Part shown: positions 1 through 10,975 of the stretch, piece after piece
Position numbering within the stretch: the first letter of the stretch is position 1
Layout of the letters: each line of letters begins with the position of its first letter
Assembly: GCA_900088475.1 (NCBI GenBank)
Contig: FLMG01004215.1
Location: forward strand, 77,801 to 141,800
Source: Hyphochytrium catenoides
Taxonomy: Eukaryota > Sar > Hyphochytriomycetes > Hyphochytriales > Hyphochytriaceae
Length of the DNA stretch: 64,000 bases
Reading direction: 5' to 3'
The notes under the pieces: generated by a model
What the model was told of the DNA's origin: nothing
The model's input: the letters and a program-made list of their open reading frames with translations, nothing else
Database searches by the model: none
Position numbers and translations under genes: made by a program

Positions 1-696
1 GACTCTCCGTCAAGGTCCAGGGAAGATGTAGACATGAAGCTATTCGACGAGGAGGAAAACAGACAGGAGCTTTCTTCCGGCTCAATCAATGGTTTGGATG
101 TTTTCATGAAGTACGTGCCGGACAAGGTGGAGCCCTTGACCCTGGACGGCCGGCCACGTTCTCGTCATCTCCACATCGTATTGCCTTCTACACGCACTGG
201 GAGAAGGGCAAGCTTCGTCTTGTGCAAAAGGACAGGCCCCAGCAATCGAGGTTCTCCTACTTCCAAAGAGAAGAGCAGTCCTGGGCGACGCTCCCCATGC
301 TCATTCGCAAAGAGCTCACAGTACGCGGAACGGCTAGCACTCGTTCAGGAGAAGATCGTCAGACTGAAGGAATCAACGGACGGAAAGGAGGCGATCTTAA
401 ACATTCTATTTCCGCAAGGTTTTGAGTCCGAGGCACCAAGAGACAATGCGGTGGTTCATCGGCGTTATAGTCTCACAAGGCAGGAGTATGAAGTCATAGA
501 GCAGCATTTTGAGAGAGAAGGAGAGGAGGTGTGCTTCGAGTCCTTGGAGGGCGTCGATGCAGAGCTGTCCTCTCTCGCTTTTGCCCTTACTTCTGATAGC
601 TGCGTCTCCGTCGAGTCGGAGGTACAGAAGGCAGTGGAAGACTTAAGCTGGCAAGGTGACATCATTACCTTCGACACACTCATCATCCAGAGCTGA
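1..696 (+). CDS. 3' end of an unknown protein, open to the left edge
   Basis: The frame is open from base 1 through an internal ATG at 34 to the TGA at 694-696, so the gene very likely starts outside the window. About 231 residues are visible. The first third is basic and Ser/Arg/Pro-rich and may conceal an unrecognised intron. The last ~120 residues look better ordered, with an amphipathic helical stretch (AERLALVQEKIVRLKES) followed by an acidic segment rich in Glu, Asp and Ser. I recognise no domain, signal peptide or membrane segment. It faces UTP13 tail-to-tail, with 276 bp between the stop codons. The C-terminal half reads as real coding sequence. The exon structure of the first half is uncertain. 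Confidence 0.45.
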   Translation, partial: DSPSRSREDVDMKLFDEEENRQELSSGSINGLDVFMKYVPDKVEPLTLDGRPRSRHLHIVLPSTRTGRRASFVLCKRTGPSNRGSPTSKEKSSPGRRSPCSFAKSSQYAERLALVQEKIVRLKESTDGKEAILNILFPQGFESEAPRDNAVVHRRYSLTRQEYEVIEQHFEREGEEVCFESLEGVDAELSSLAFALTSDSCVSVESEVQKAVEDLSWQGDIITFDTLIIQS

Positions 697-972
697 GAGG
701 CGCATCTCTACCCTGTACCATATACTCTTCTAGAAAGAGACGATGCATAGAACTCTGCACATAGACTGCTAACTATTTATTTAAGAGTCTGCGTCCTAGG
801 ACGCGCTATTTCTTTCACTCCGTTGGCTTCCTCAAGAGCTATTGTGTCTAGGCTTTACGAAGTGTTTCTTTTCTGTCAACTGTCTCGGACAGGATGGCTC
901 CCTTCGTGAAGAGTGAGACGCTATTACATAGAATCTTTATGAGCAGAACTTCTCTTTATAGTTACCTTGCTC

Positions 973-3900
973 TTACGTCTTCGTCTTTCTCTTCTTTCTT
1001 TTAGGTTTCTGACCTCTCTTCTCCTCAACCTCCTTTCCTGTTCCGAACGGAGATTGATCGCCTGCCTCTGTGTCAGTCTTATCCTCTAGTGCCTGCTGTC
1101 CTACGCTTTCTGGCTCCTTCTGATCGTCAAATCCCTCGTCTTGCTTCACCTGACCAATCGCAGTTCCTGGTACTAACTGCTGCATGGAAGTAAGAGTGAA
1201 GTCCAAGAGGAATGACTGTTGGACTAAGCGATCCAGTCGCTGAAAATGCCGCTCACTATAAGAGATAAGCCCGTCTAACAGTTCTCCTACACCTTCCACC
1301 TTCTTCAACTCTGCTGGTCCGTGGCACTGAAGAATGCTCTTCACCACCTGCTGAGAGACGCTACTTCTGTTCGCATTCGTATTCCAGTCTCTACACAGCA
1401 TAAGTAGCTTCCTGATGTCGTCCAGTGGCGCCTCAAGTACGTACTTGTCCAAGCTCATGTTGCTCTCCCGAAGAGCGGTTCTGGGATGGTCTATCAGCTC
1501 TGAGAGTATACTCAACACCCTTTGAGGTCTGTTTAGCTCCAGAGCCAGTGAAAGAGCGCGAGGGTAGTCCTTCTTGCCTATCAGGTTGTACAGATCTTGC
1601 TCTTTCAGAATCTTCTGCTCGTTCTCCTCCATCAGCTGCTCCGCCTGCTCCACTGTGTTGTCCTCCCATACACAGATAGCAGAGTCCGCTCCCCCTGTCA
1701 CTACTTCTCTGCCGTCTGGGGATACTGCCAAGGCCCAAATCTTATCGTCATGGGCGTCAAATGTGTTCTCGCAGACATTATTTCGGATGGTCCATAACTT
1801 TACCAACCCATCTGCACCGGAAGACACAAGTTGCATGCCAGCAGTAATGAACTGAACCTTCAAGACAGAGGCCGTATGGCCTTCAAATGTTTTGAGACAA
1901 CTGTAGTCCTTCATAGACCAGATACGAATGGTTCGATCTCCACTGGAACTTGCCAATACCTGGTCCACAGGGGAGAACTCGACGCACCAAACACCTCGCT
2001 TGTGCCCTCGACAGGCTGCAACTAAGCCCAGATCCTCAGATCTCCAGATCTTGATTGTCTTATCTTGAGACCCCGTGGCTATGAAGCGATCATTGGGAGA
2101 CACCGTCACGGAGTTGATGTCCTTATCGTGCGCCCTCTGCGTTACCTTGGACGAGAAGCGCAACGCTTCTTCCTCTTTCCCCTCAACCTCTCCCTCGGGC
2201 GCTACTGGCTCCTTTTGCTTTCTTTTTGCTCTTCCATTGTATATGTCTTTCAAAGCCCGAAGGCTCCAAAACTTGAGTGTCTTGTCCTGACTGCCAGTCA
2301 CGGCAAAGCCGACTCCAGATTTGAAGTTCCCTACCTTTTTGGAAAAGCTCACAGCTCCTACTGCCTCGGTGTGACCTATAAACGTCCCCAGACAGGAATT
2401 CGTTCCCAAGTCCCAGAGTCTTGCAGTCTTATCCTTGGAGACCGATACCAACCAACGTCCATCCGGACTGACGTCAAGACCAAGAACAATGTCGTGATGT
2501 CCGGCTAATATTTGCCACGAGAAGCGCTCCAAGTCCAGAACGCGTACTTTCTCACTGTTGGTGGCCACTGCAACGCGGGAAGGATTCGAGCTACTGCTGT
2601 CAGAAGTCTCATTGCTTGATAAGTTTGATTGTGCACTTTGGCCCTCTCTGTCCGCAGGTTGAGGGATATATCGTACCTCTATGACCTCGTCATTGTAACC
2701 CACGAGGAGTTTGGTCCGTTCCAAATCTGGGGTGTACATTAAGAGATTCTGGTCGTGGGTGGAAACCACGAGAAGCTTTCTTCTATGTGAGAGAGAGAGT
2801 CCGGTGTAGTGGAAGGCATTGAGGGAACGCTTTTCTGTCATGATATTCTTACAAGAGACTGGTGGGCTGCTCCCGGGAGGTTTGCGGGTGACATTCCACA
2901 TTCTGAGTTGCCCTCGATCTCCTGCAGTGACAAAGAGGAGGCCGGGATCTGCCAGTTCACTGGGCTCCATTCCCTTTGCGAGCACACAAAGCCCCTCAAG
3001 CACTTCGTAGACCGGTACAGTTATCAGAAGCTTGAAGGACCGGAGATCGTAGAGGTTGACTACTTTGTCTCGCCCGCCGCTAACCAATGTCCAGCCATCA
3101 GGAGAAAACGAGGCAGCAGTCAAAGCGCTAAGATGGTGCTTGAAAACTGCGGAACAGGAGGAGGTAACGAGATCCCACACTCTAAGCGAGGAGTCCTCTC
3201 CTCCGCTAGCAAGCTGCAGCGTGTTCTCCCTTGGGTTAAATTTCAGTACTGTCACAATGCCCTCATGTCCCTTAAAGCTGTGAGTGACAAATCCACGGTC
3301 AATGTCAAAGACTCGAACCGAACGGTCACTGCTGCCTGTCGCTACGAGGGTGCCCGAGGGGTCCACGTCCATCGCCAATATATAGCCCTCTTGGGCCTGC
3401 GGCCATCAAAGTAGAGAAACAACGACGCAAATTCGGCAATTAGCGCTTGTTACGACTTTGTAGGAATTCTTGATGCCAACACCACGAGAAAGAAGGAGAG
3501 ACAATACTCTTACCACGATGCAACAGAGGCGAAGGAGGAAGACAGGGATGTAGAGACAGGTGGGAGGAACATTAAGACAAGCAAGAGCTAAGGAAAGGAC
3601 AAACAACTGGGCAGAAACGGACGCCGGGCACCGGTGGTCCGACTTACTGACCTTCATTGTTTTCAGACAAGTGAGGGTCTCGCAGTCCCACACGCGGATT
3701 AGCTGGTTCCTACTAGCAGTGATCAGCTGCGTAGAGTAGCGTAGAGCGAAAGCGGTAATCGACTCCTTGTTCTGATGAATAAAGGGAAGAAAAGGACAAG
3801 CTTAAGGAGAGTCACGGACGGAAGAGTAGTCAGAGGGAAGGCAAAAACCACATCCAGAAGAATTTCAATAAAGATCTATGAGGGGGATACGCCAGAGGCA

Positions 3901-4333
3901 GAGGCTGAAGACGATGTCCGGCATAAGACGACCAAGATAGGAGCAGAAAAGCAAGCCCTGAAGTTTTAGGAACAGAGCTAACATAAAGTCACAACTGGGC
4001 TATGTGAGCAAGAATCACGATCTCTCGAAAGCGAGACGGCGGAGAGCTTAACCCTGAGCAACGGGAGGCGTGGCGTGGTGATAGTTACTATACCGTGACT
4101 TTCTCTTGGAGTCGCTTTACAACCTCTCCGGACTTCACATCTACGAAGACCACATCTTCTTCATAGAGGCAGACAAAGAACTTCCCAGTCCTGTCCACCT
4201 CCACTTTTCCTCCTGCATAAAAGCCTGTGTGCTTCTTCTTCACCTTCCAGCTCTTGCTAAGTCCTTTATGCAGAGGCTTCAAGGTGGCTAAGGAGGGCAT
4301 TTCACCCTGGACCACGCCGTCTTCCTCCATCAT
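973..4333 (-). CDS. UTP13: U3 snoRNP WD40 protein UTP13 (TBL3)
   Basis: This is the small-subunit processome protein Utp13/TBL3, which acts in the nucleolus on early 18S rRNA processing as part of the UTP-B subcomplex (family knowledge). Three exons fit in phase: 4333-4094, 3771-3652 and 3396-973, giving about 927 aa. Roughly a dozen WD40 blades are visible, for example LRVWDL, ARLWDL, IKIWRS and VKLWTI. They form the expected two propellers and are followed by the helical Utp13 C-terminal domain (from about ALSLALELNRPQRVLSIL). A basic nuclear tail (PKRKKRKTKT) ends the protein. Length is slightly above human TBL3 (~808 aa), mainly because of an acidic Ser/Glu linker between blades and the tail. 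The start is the first of two consecutive ATGs. The long plus-strand frames inside it are antisense shadows. Confidence 0.92.
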
Positions 4334-5467
4334 CTTTGGTATCTACTGGTTACTGCTTACTCAGCTACAGAGCTCGCTCTCTTCAATAGTGATGTCCCGG
4401 CCTTTCCTTCGGACGCTCTTTCCCTTCGCCTTGCCCTTCCTCGATCGCGGGCTTTCACTGCGCTCCACTACCCCTCATGTCAAAGAGCCCCGAGTGTCTT
4501 CTGGAGGAGGATGACAGCGTAACCCTACCAAAGAGAGCACAATTCGGAGACGACCTCGCTCTTCGCAGTGACGAGGGAAGAGGGCCTCCAGTCTCTTTCA
4601 TCTGTTATCTCGCTGGCCGGGTGATGAAGAGTTCTTACCCCTTCAGAACACAGCGCAAGCCCACAAACAGAGACATGCACGAGGTACAGTGCTCCACGAA
4701 ACAGAATGACTTGCTGACATAGTGTTTTGTAGTTAGGACCAATGGTCGAGTGTAGAGTGTACCCCGAGACAGAGTGAAGAGGAAATGCGATAGTCCTCAT
4801 ACTAAAGGTCTCTCAGCTCAACAAGCCTCGCTGCCCAATCAACCCAAACGTGACCCAGGTTACCCACCCAAGTATTCAGTGAGTCTTGCAGATGATTATT
4901 TCATTTCAACTGCTCATATCTTTCAGTAAAGAACGCTTCTATCCGCGGGAATATTAGGGTCCCTCCTAAACTACAGCGCTGAATAATTCCACGAAACATT
5001 GGGGTTATCTTGAAGCTCGTTCGTTCGAAAAGAAGCGCCTGAAGAGCTTCATCGGCGACGCAGGCGCGGCGGCTGATTCCCCGCCTGCCAGCCCAGCGCC
5101 ACGGTCCAGATGATCAGAAGCGCTCGGTCTTCATCCCGCTCACGTTATACGACGGCTTGATGTGCAGCTAGAAGGGACCTTTGACGTGAGAAGAGACCGG
5201 TGGGGCTTTGAGTTAAGGTGGGATGTCAGATGGTCTAAAGCGTGGAGTTTACCTGCAATAGGAAGATTATTTTTATAGCCTTGTACCTTCCTTTGGTATA
5301 TGATCGTTACCCTTCTTGGGTCCATCACTTCTCTTCTCTCAATCTCCGTCCAATGAACCGTCATCCCCATCCCATTCCTATGAAATCCCCTCACTCTAGT
5401 CCCCACCATTCTCTTCCAAATTGGTCTTCGGGTCATGCATCAGGGTAACCCTTAGCTGTCCCTGTCC
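4334..5467. other. Divergent intergenic region, no supported gene
   Basis: This 1.1 kb lies between the UTP13 start (leftward) and the module-repeat membrane protein (rightward). It holds several open frames of 60-98 codons on both strands. None has a start, splice sites in phase and recognisable protein character together. It most likely carries both promoters. I saw no tRNA-like or simple-repeat structure. Confidence 0.5.
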
Positions 5468-5494
5468 ATGCTTCCGATAAAGGTTACTCGCCAG

Positions 5495-8400
5495 ATGGAC
5501 TACACTATGACTGGCGCTCTGCTGCTTTTACTACTCTTCTCCCTCGTACAGCTGTCATTGCAGGTAAGAGCAAGAAGTAGCTAGAAAGAACAATTGCAAT
5601 ATTGAGGAGGCAAAGCGGTGTGTCCCATTGTTAGCTGGAAACAACCATGCAGTCAGGTTATCAGTTTGGTTCTGCTCGATCTGCTTGACTCACGGCGGCT
5701 TCTTTGTCATTCTAGGGACACCCTCTGGGCACCTTACAAGTGCATCATCAAGGGGAGACTCACATCCTCACGTTGTTTCCGGAGCAAGACACATTCGAGG
5801 TTGCCCATTCTTTCTGCTTCGCTCAGGGGCTCCTGAGAGATGACTCTTGTGTTCAGCAAGTGAAGGTGGCGTTAGAGACCCAATTGAAACCCTACCGACA
5901 GGTCAGGCATCGTCCAAGCTCCTCTTTGTGTTTGTCTGATACCGCCACAGCTCTTCCTAAGTTCCCTCTTGCTTCCTCATAACTCCTTGTAACGTGATCT
6001 TTTCCGAAGTTACATTTCTGAGAACAAGTAGCTCTCTCTCTTTCCATCTTCTCCCCCGGTAGGGAAAATAAATAGCTGACAGATTTGTTCATGTTAACTA
6101 GGATGTCAACGTAGAAAAGCAACTAGGTGAGGCAGAAGAGGAGAATGCTCGGCTGAATGGGGAAGTAAAACGGAAGGAGGCGGGATCCGACAAGAGCTCT
6201 TCCCGTTTGGATACTTTTCCCCTCGGTGTGGTCCTGACTGTCTTCGACACTAATGGCGTCGGCCAAAAGAAGACAATTCAGTTTGTACCGGATCCTATGG
6301 CTCCTCTGGGTGCATCCATCGCCTCCTTCTGCGCAGAATGGGAAGTCAAAAGGCAAGACTGTCTCACACTTCTCAAGGAGGCACAAAGAAGAGCTAAGGT
6401 CAAGTTGGCAGGTTAGCAAATCAAGCCTCATTCATTAAGGGGCGTTGCCCTTCTCCAAATGTACTCTTGCCGCTCTGTACTGTCCTCAAATGGGTCCTTG
6501 CTCGCTCTTGTCCTCTAGCTTCCCAGTGAGTATCTAATAGTCTCTTACTTTATCTGCCACTGCTCTGCACGTTTACGTAATAGATCCTGCAGGTGCTTTA
6601 GAGCAGACCAAAGGTACAGCGGAAGGAGCAGACCAGGAGTTGGGGGGTCTATTTGAAGGGGAAGTAATCGAGGAAGCGAGAAGAGAAAACCCTTTAGTCT
6701 ATGAGACAGTGCCAGCATGTCATGAGGAGGCACAGGCACCATCGAACTGTACGGCAGCGATGGGGCCCAGATCCGAGCAATACGTTGAGTTTGTGGAAGG
6801 CGAAAAGGAAGGAAGAACAGTCAAGTACTCTTTCCCAGTGACACTGGACAGACGGGTTATGGACCTGGAAGTCCTAGATGGAGCGTCGGTTGAAGAGGCG
6901 GGTAAGCACAGGAGAACATTTTAGCAATTTGGGGCAACTGAATAAGATTGATGATCACTTAGTCAATTAGTGTTCGTGAGAGATAGTAGACTTGGTGATA
7001 GGCTTTTAGCAGGCTCTCTTATCACCGACTGACTCTGTCCCTTTTTCATCATGCAGCCCAGCAGTTTATTGACAAGAATCAACTAAATCCAGCACACCGC
7101 CCAGCGATAGAACGCTTCTTAAGAAATGCTCTTATGCAGACTTCCACTCACTCCCACAGTCTTCTGGCCAAGCAGCTGAAGGGAGCGACCCTCAACAATC
7201 TCCTTTCCCGCTCTACATCAATACATCCACACTCTACCTCAGCGCATCACGAAGTGCTTCATCATAATCAACTTGCACGTAGCCCTGATGTCCAGGACGC
7301 CCGTGCTGGGGGTATAAACCAGTACGGAGATCAAAGGATTGTCTTAACCTTAGACATCGATGTGGACGACGTGAAGTTCAAGTTCAAGCTGCTAGAGAAT
7401 GAAACTCCTGAAAACGCAGTGACGAGGTTCTGCCAGGAAACCGGGGTCCCAGAAAAATTTGCGCCGGCGATAGTTCAGGGTGTCTATCAGCATTTAGAGC
7501 GGCAGGGTAAAGCGATAATGGATACGCTACCTAGCAGGTGAGACAGTGCGGTTCTAAAGTAACAGTTCCACGGGCACAGCTCTCTCATTTTCTTGACTAC
7601 CCTTAGCTCACCGCTGCATCTCTATATAAGTGAATGGAGCTTACGCTTTCTATGCCACTTGCCAACAACGTGGGAACCTTCTCTTCAGGCCATTGTGGCC
7701 CTCTAATCTCCTTACTTTTCACTCTTAATATAGGGCCAGCACCCCATCGTCTTCGCCAGACAATACCTCAGATTCCCTTCGGAATGTATCCGGGATAAAC
7801 TTGGAGGAAATCTTTGCAATCTTGGCGGAGCTCCACGAGCCATATCCACAAAACGTCAGCGAAGTTGACATCGTTTTGGCTGCACAAGATCCAGATGCCA
7901 TCCATGTAGATGAGACAGTCTACTGCTCAGTAGTTGCTCTCTTGCTACTCTTGATCCTGCATTGTGCAGGGTTCAGATTTCCGGAGGAACCAGAGGAACA
8001 GCATCAGAAGGGACCCCGCCTCACACTCAACGTAAAAGAGAAGGCAATGTTTGAGCCTTCAAGAAGTCCAGAGCGGACTTCTCCCACTTTCAGCGAAAAC
8101 AGTGAGCCTGAAGTTGATCCCCATCCCGAACGGGAGGATATATCTCTTCTAATACCGTTCTTGCTGCACAAATTGATGGCCATGGAAGGAATGGCGTCAG
8201 GTAAGGAAGAAGTAAGCCTCAATGCCGCGGTCAGCAGGTAAATTCTAACTCCTGTTACTACCTTCCACGTGTCGCTGCACCTCAGTCTGCATATGCTCTC
8301 CAAATGGTGATGTCAAAGGGCAAACCGGAGGTGAGAGCTGGGATAAACAAGGGGTGAAGGAGGCCCTCAAAGCGTCACAGGTGTGTGCCATTACCCTCAC

Positions 8401-8933
8401 GCTCTGTTGCAGAATCATGCTAACTGGACATCATAACCTCCCTTCTGCCATCCATTCTAATTCTACTCTTGCCTTGACCTCCTTTTTCGCTTTTGCAGCG
8501 GTCGGTCTTCACCGTGGGTAAGGTGCAGTTTCATGTGAAAGAGAAGAGTCGACATGGCAAGCTGATGTTAGCGACGTCGAAAGATGAGCGGCATGAACTG
8601 GTGAGCTGACATCTATTCTTCCTTAACTTCTTTGTATCTTCCACCCGGGGCATCCCTCACATTTATCCTTTTCTGATGATATACTTTCTCGAGACGTATC
8701 CCAGCCTATTGCTCTTTAAAATCCGTGGATCTTGGAGGCTATGTATCCTCCTAGAGCTCTCTACTCTAACGACTAGGGTTTAAGATCATTGCTTAATTGA
8801 CTCCCTCCTGTCCCCAATTCTTCAGCTTGTGCTGCGATCTAGGGCGCTGCTGTTCCTCGTCAAAGTCAAACTGGGAGGCCAGGCTAAAGTTCGCAGCCGT
8901 CTTCTTGAAGTCTGCCACTTCCTGGAGCTCTGA
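5495..8933 (+). CDS. Signal-peptide membrane protein with four tandem ~60-aa modules
   Basis: Nine exons join in phase: 5495-5563, 5716-5901, 6102-6411, 6584-6901, 7057-7537, 7734-8200, 8286-8380, 8499-8600, 8826-8933 (about 711 aa). An in-frame ATG at 5468 would add nine residues. The N-terminus (ALLLLLLFSLVQLSLQ) is a signal peptide or anchor. Four copies of one module follow. Each has beta strands (for example IVLTLDIDVDDVKFKFKL), a turn with Pro or Gly plus acidic residues, then a helix around an A..FC or A..F core (AVTRFCQETGV, SIASFCAEWEV, AQQFIDKNQL, AHSFCFAQGL). A strongly hydrophobic segment (VVALLLLLILHCAGF) lies near residue 470 and is followed by a charged tail. This suggests a type I or double-anchored protein with a lumenal or extracellular repeat region. 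I do not recognise the family and assign no function. Confidence 0.8.
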
Positions 8934-8988
8934 GGGCAAGACTAGTTGTCCCACTTTTCAACGTTTTTGTGCGAAAAGGCAGCTCAGA

Positions 8989-10339
8989 CTACATATAGAG
9001 GCCGCCTGTCACCTCGATCGTGGAGCCTGCAGAAGAAACCAGGCAAGACCGAGGGACAGGCGATGAGTTCATGAAGCAAAGCAAACAGCAAACCGGGAAA
9101 GGAGGAGAATCTAGCAAGCGGGAAGGCAACGCTAAGAGAGAAACACATGGAACCGGACCTGTGATATAGCGCGCGCTGTCCGAGCTTAGGAAAAGCGCTG
9201 CAGACGCTATGTCTTCTGGCTCTCCCATTCTTCCAAGAGGAATTTGGCGCAAAACACTATGCATCACCTTTTCAGGCACAGCCTGTGCCATTGGCGTGTT
9301 GATGAAACCGGGCTACAATGCCATGTGCTGGAGTAAGTCTAGACGTCGACCAACTAAAGCACATATATACATATATATATGCCTTACCAAAATGGCGTTG
9401 ACTCTGATGTTATCTCTGGCCTGAGTAGAATAGCAGTTCAGAGATTGACGATTGTATGGAGGAGGGCCAGTAAATGTTTACCAGTTCCTTTGCTGCTGAT
9501 TTAGTGAAGCCTATGACCCCTGCCTTTGATGCCGCCTAGCGTAGCGGTAGTTCGTCCGTTAGCGTCTGCTGCAACAAGTGGAAAGGCCTAAGTACTCACA
9601 TAGTTGCACTGCCCTATGTTGCCGGTCTTTCCTATCTGGATGAGACAATACGTGGCTTAGCTTATCTGGGTCCCTCTCGTCATGCGAATGGGGCACTCAC
9701 AATTGAGGAGATGTTGGTGATGGAGCCTGACAGCTCTGGAGAAGCTCTCATCTCTATGAGGTTCCTTGCAAAAGCCTGAGTCACGTGGAATAGCCCTGTA
9801 AGATTTACATCCAAGACCCTGCAGGGCAGAAAAAAAGAGGTTAAGATAAAACCTGTAAAAACGGTGCGAGCGGACGTACTGTTTCCATTGCTTTGGGTCC
9901 ATCTTCAACAAGAACTGATCCTTTGTGATTCCTGCGGAGTTCACAAGAATCTTCCGCGGCTCTAAGTCAGCGGACATTGCCCTTAAAAAAGGTTCGCTGG
10001 CTTACCGATGGTGGTTGGGACAGTCCTGATTCCTTTATCACTTGGAAGGCACTCTCGACCTCATGATGCTTAGCGACATCGAGGGCTAGAGAGCTAAATA
10101 TCTGGCTCTCCTCGGTAGGTCTAAGATCTCTCAGAGTCTCCTTTACCTTGTCCCTGCACAAGCACATTAACGACTGTAACGTGGGCACAAAGCGCTGGGA
10201 GATGGCTGTCCTTAAGATGCACTTACACATCTCGGTCCAAAAGGACTATCGAGGCACCAGCTTTTGCCAGTTCCAGACAGCAAGCGCGTCCAATGCCGCT
10301 TGCGGCACCCGTAACGACCGCTACCCGGGAAGCCAACAT
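8989..10339 (-). CDS. HSD17B8: Short-chain reductase, HSD17B8 / 3-oxoacyl-ACP reductase type
   Basis: Nine small exons join in phase (10339-10227, 10153-10006, 9950-9880, 9818-9701, 9635-9600, 9535-9482, 9420-9388, 9312-9159, 9026-8989) to give 254 aa, close to human HSD17B8. Visible SDR marks are the cofactor loop TGAASGIG, the NSAG motif, the catalytic Ser in TNISSI, the catalytic Tyr-Lys pair split over an intron (NY / AASK), and the C-terminus ITGSTIEVTGGLYM typical of this subfamily. The QPPSI-LVNSAGIT junction matches the HSD17B8 pattern. In animals HSD17B8 pairs with CBR4 as the mitochondrial 3-ketoacyl-ACP reductase, so a role in mitochondrial (or plastid) fatty-acid synthesis is inferred. 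An upstream in-frame ATG at 10411 could add a presequence. Its stop codon is only 55 bp from the stop of the preceding plus-strand gene. Confidence 0.88.
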
Positions 10340-10975
10340 GATGGTAAACCCTTCGCCAGACAACGACCAAATCGACCACTCAGGGTAATGTCTGGCGTCG
10401 CTCTCCTGCAACTAGCCACTGGAAAGGGGAGAAGCGATGAGAAGTGGAGACGCAATGAAGACATCTGCAGCTGCCCAATAGAGCTTCTGATGAAGGTTTG
10501 GATGTTGATGCTCTTCGATGAGGCCGCCGACTAACAGACGAAGCTTTCAGTAGTCCAGGAAACATTAGAAAGCTTTTCATATACCCCGATCAACACCCGT
10601 AGGGAAAGCTTTGAAGTATTCGTTACGAATTAATCAGAACCACACAACAGTTTCTTGCTCATAGCCCGAGGGGACCCTAGCCGGTAGCGGCTACTGTAGA
10701 TCTCTTCATCACTTCATCTCATCAATCCAAAGTCCGTGATGAAGGCTCTTTTTACCAGGGAGTTTTCTCTGGGCTCTTCGCGATGAACGGATGACCGCTC
10801 TGCACTGCGGATCGGGCACTGCGTTCCTATGCGCGGCTTAGTTAGCAGCTGTGTTATCCGCTAAGAGAGCCGTGCGTGAGTCAACTGACATACCTGGAAG
10901 GGGGATACTGCAGGGATCAGCGAAGCAGAGGAGATCTAGAGTGCTGGGAGGGTCGTTTGTCGCCTGTGTTCAGTC
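10340..10975. other. Divergent promoter region between the SDR gene and FNTB
   Basis: There are 636 bp between two oppositely oriented start codons. The plus-strand frame at 10148-10534 overlaps SDR exons in antisense and is not supported. I see no RNA gene or repeat. It probably holds both promoters. Confidence 0.5.

Noticed and set aside
2809-3414. 201-codon plus-strand ORF
   Set aside because: Lies entirely opposite UTP13 WD40 coding sequence; composition is that of an antisense shadow.
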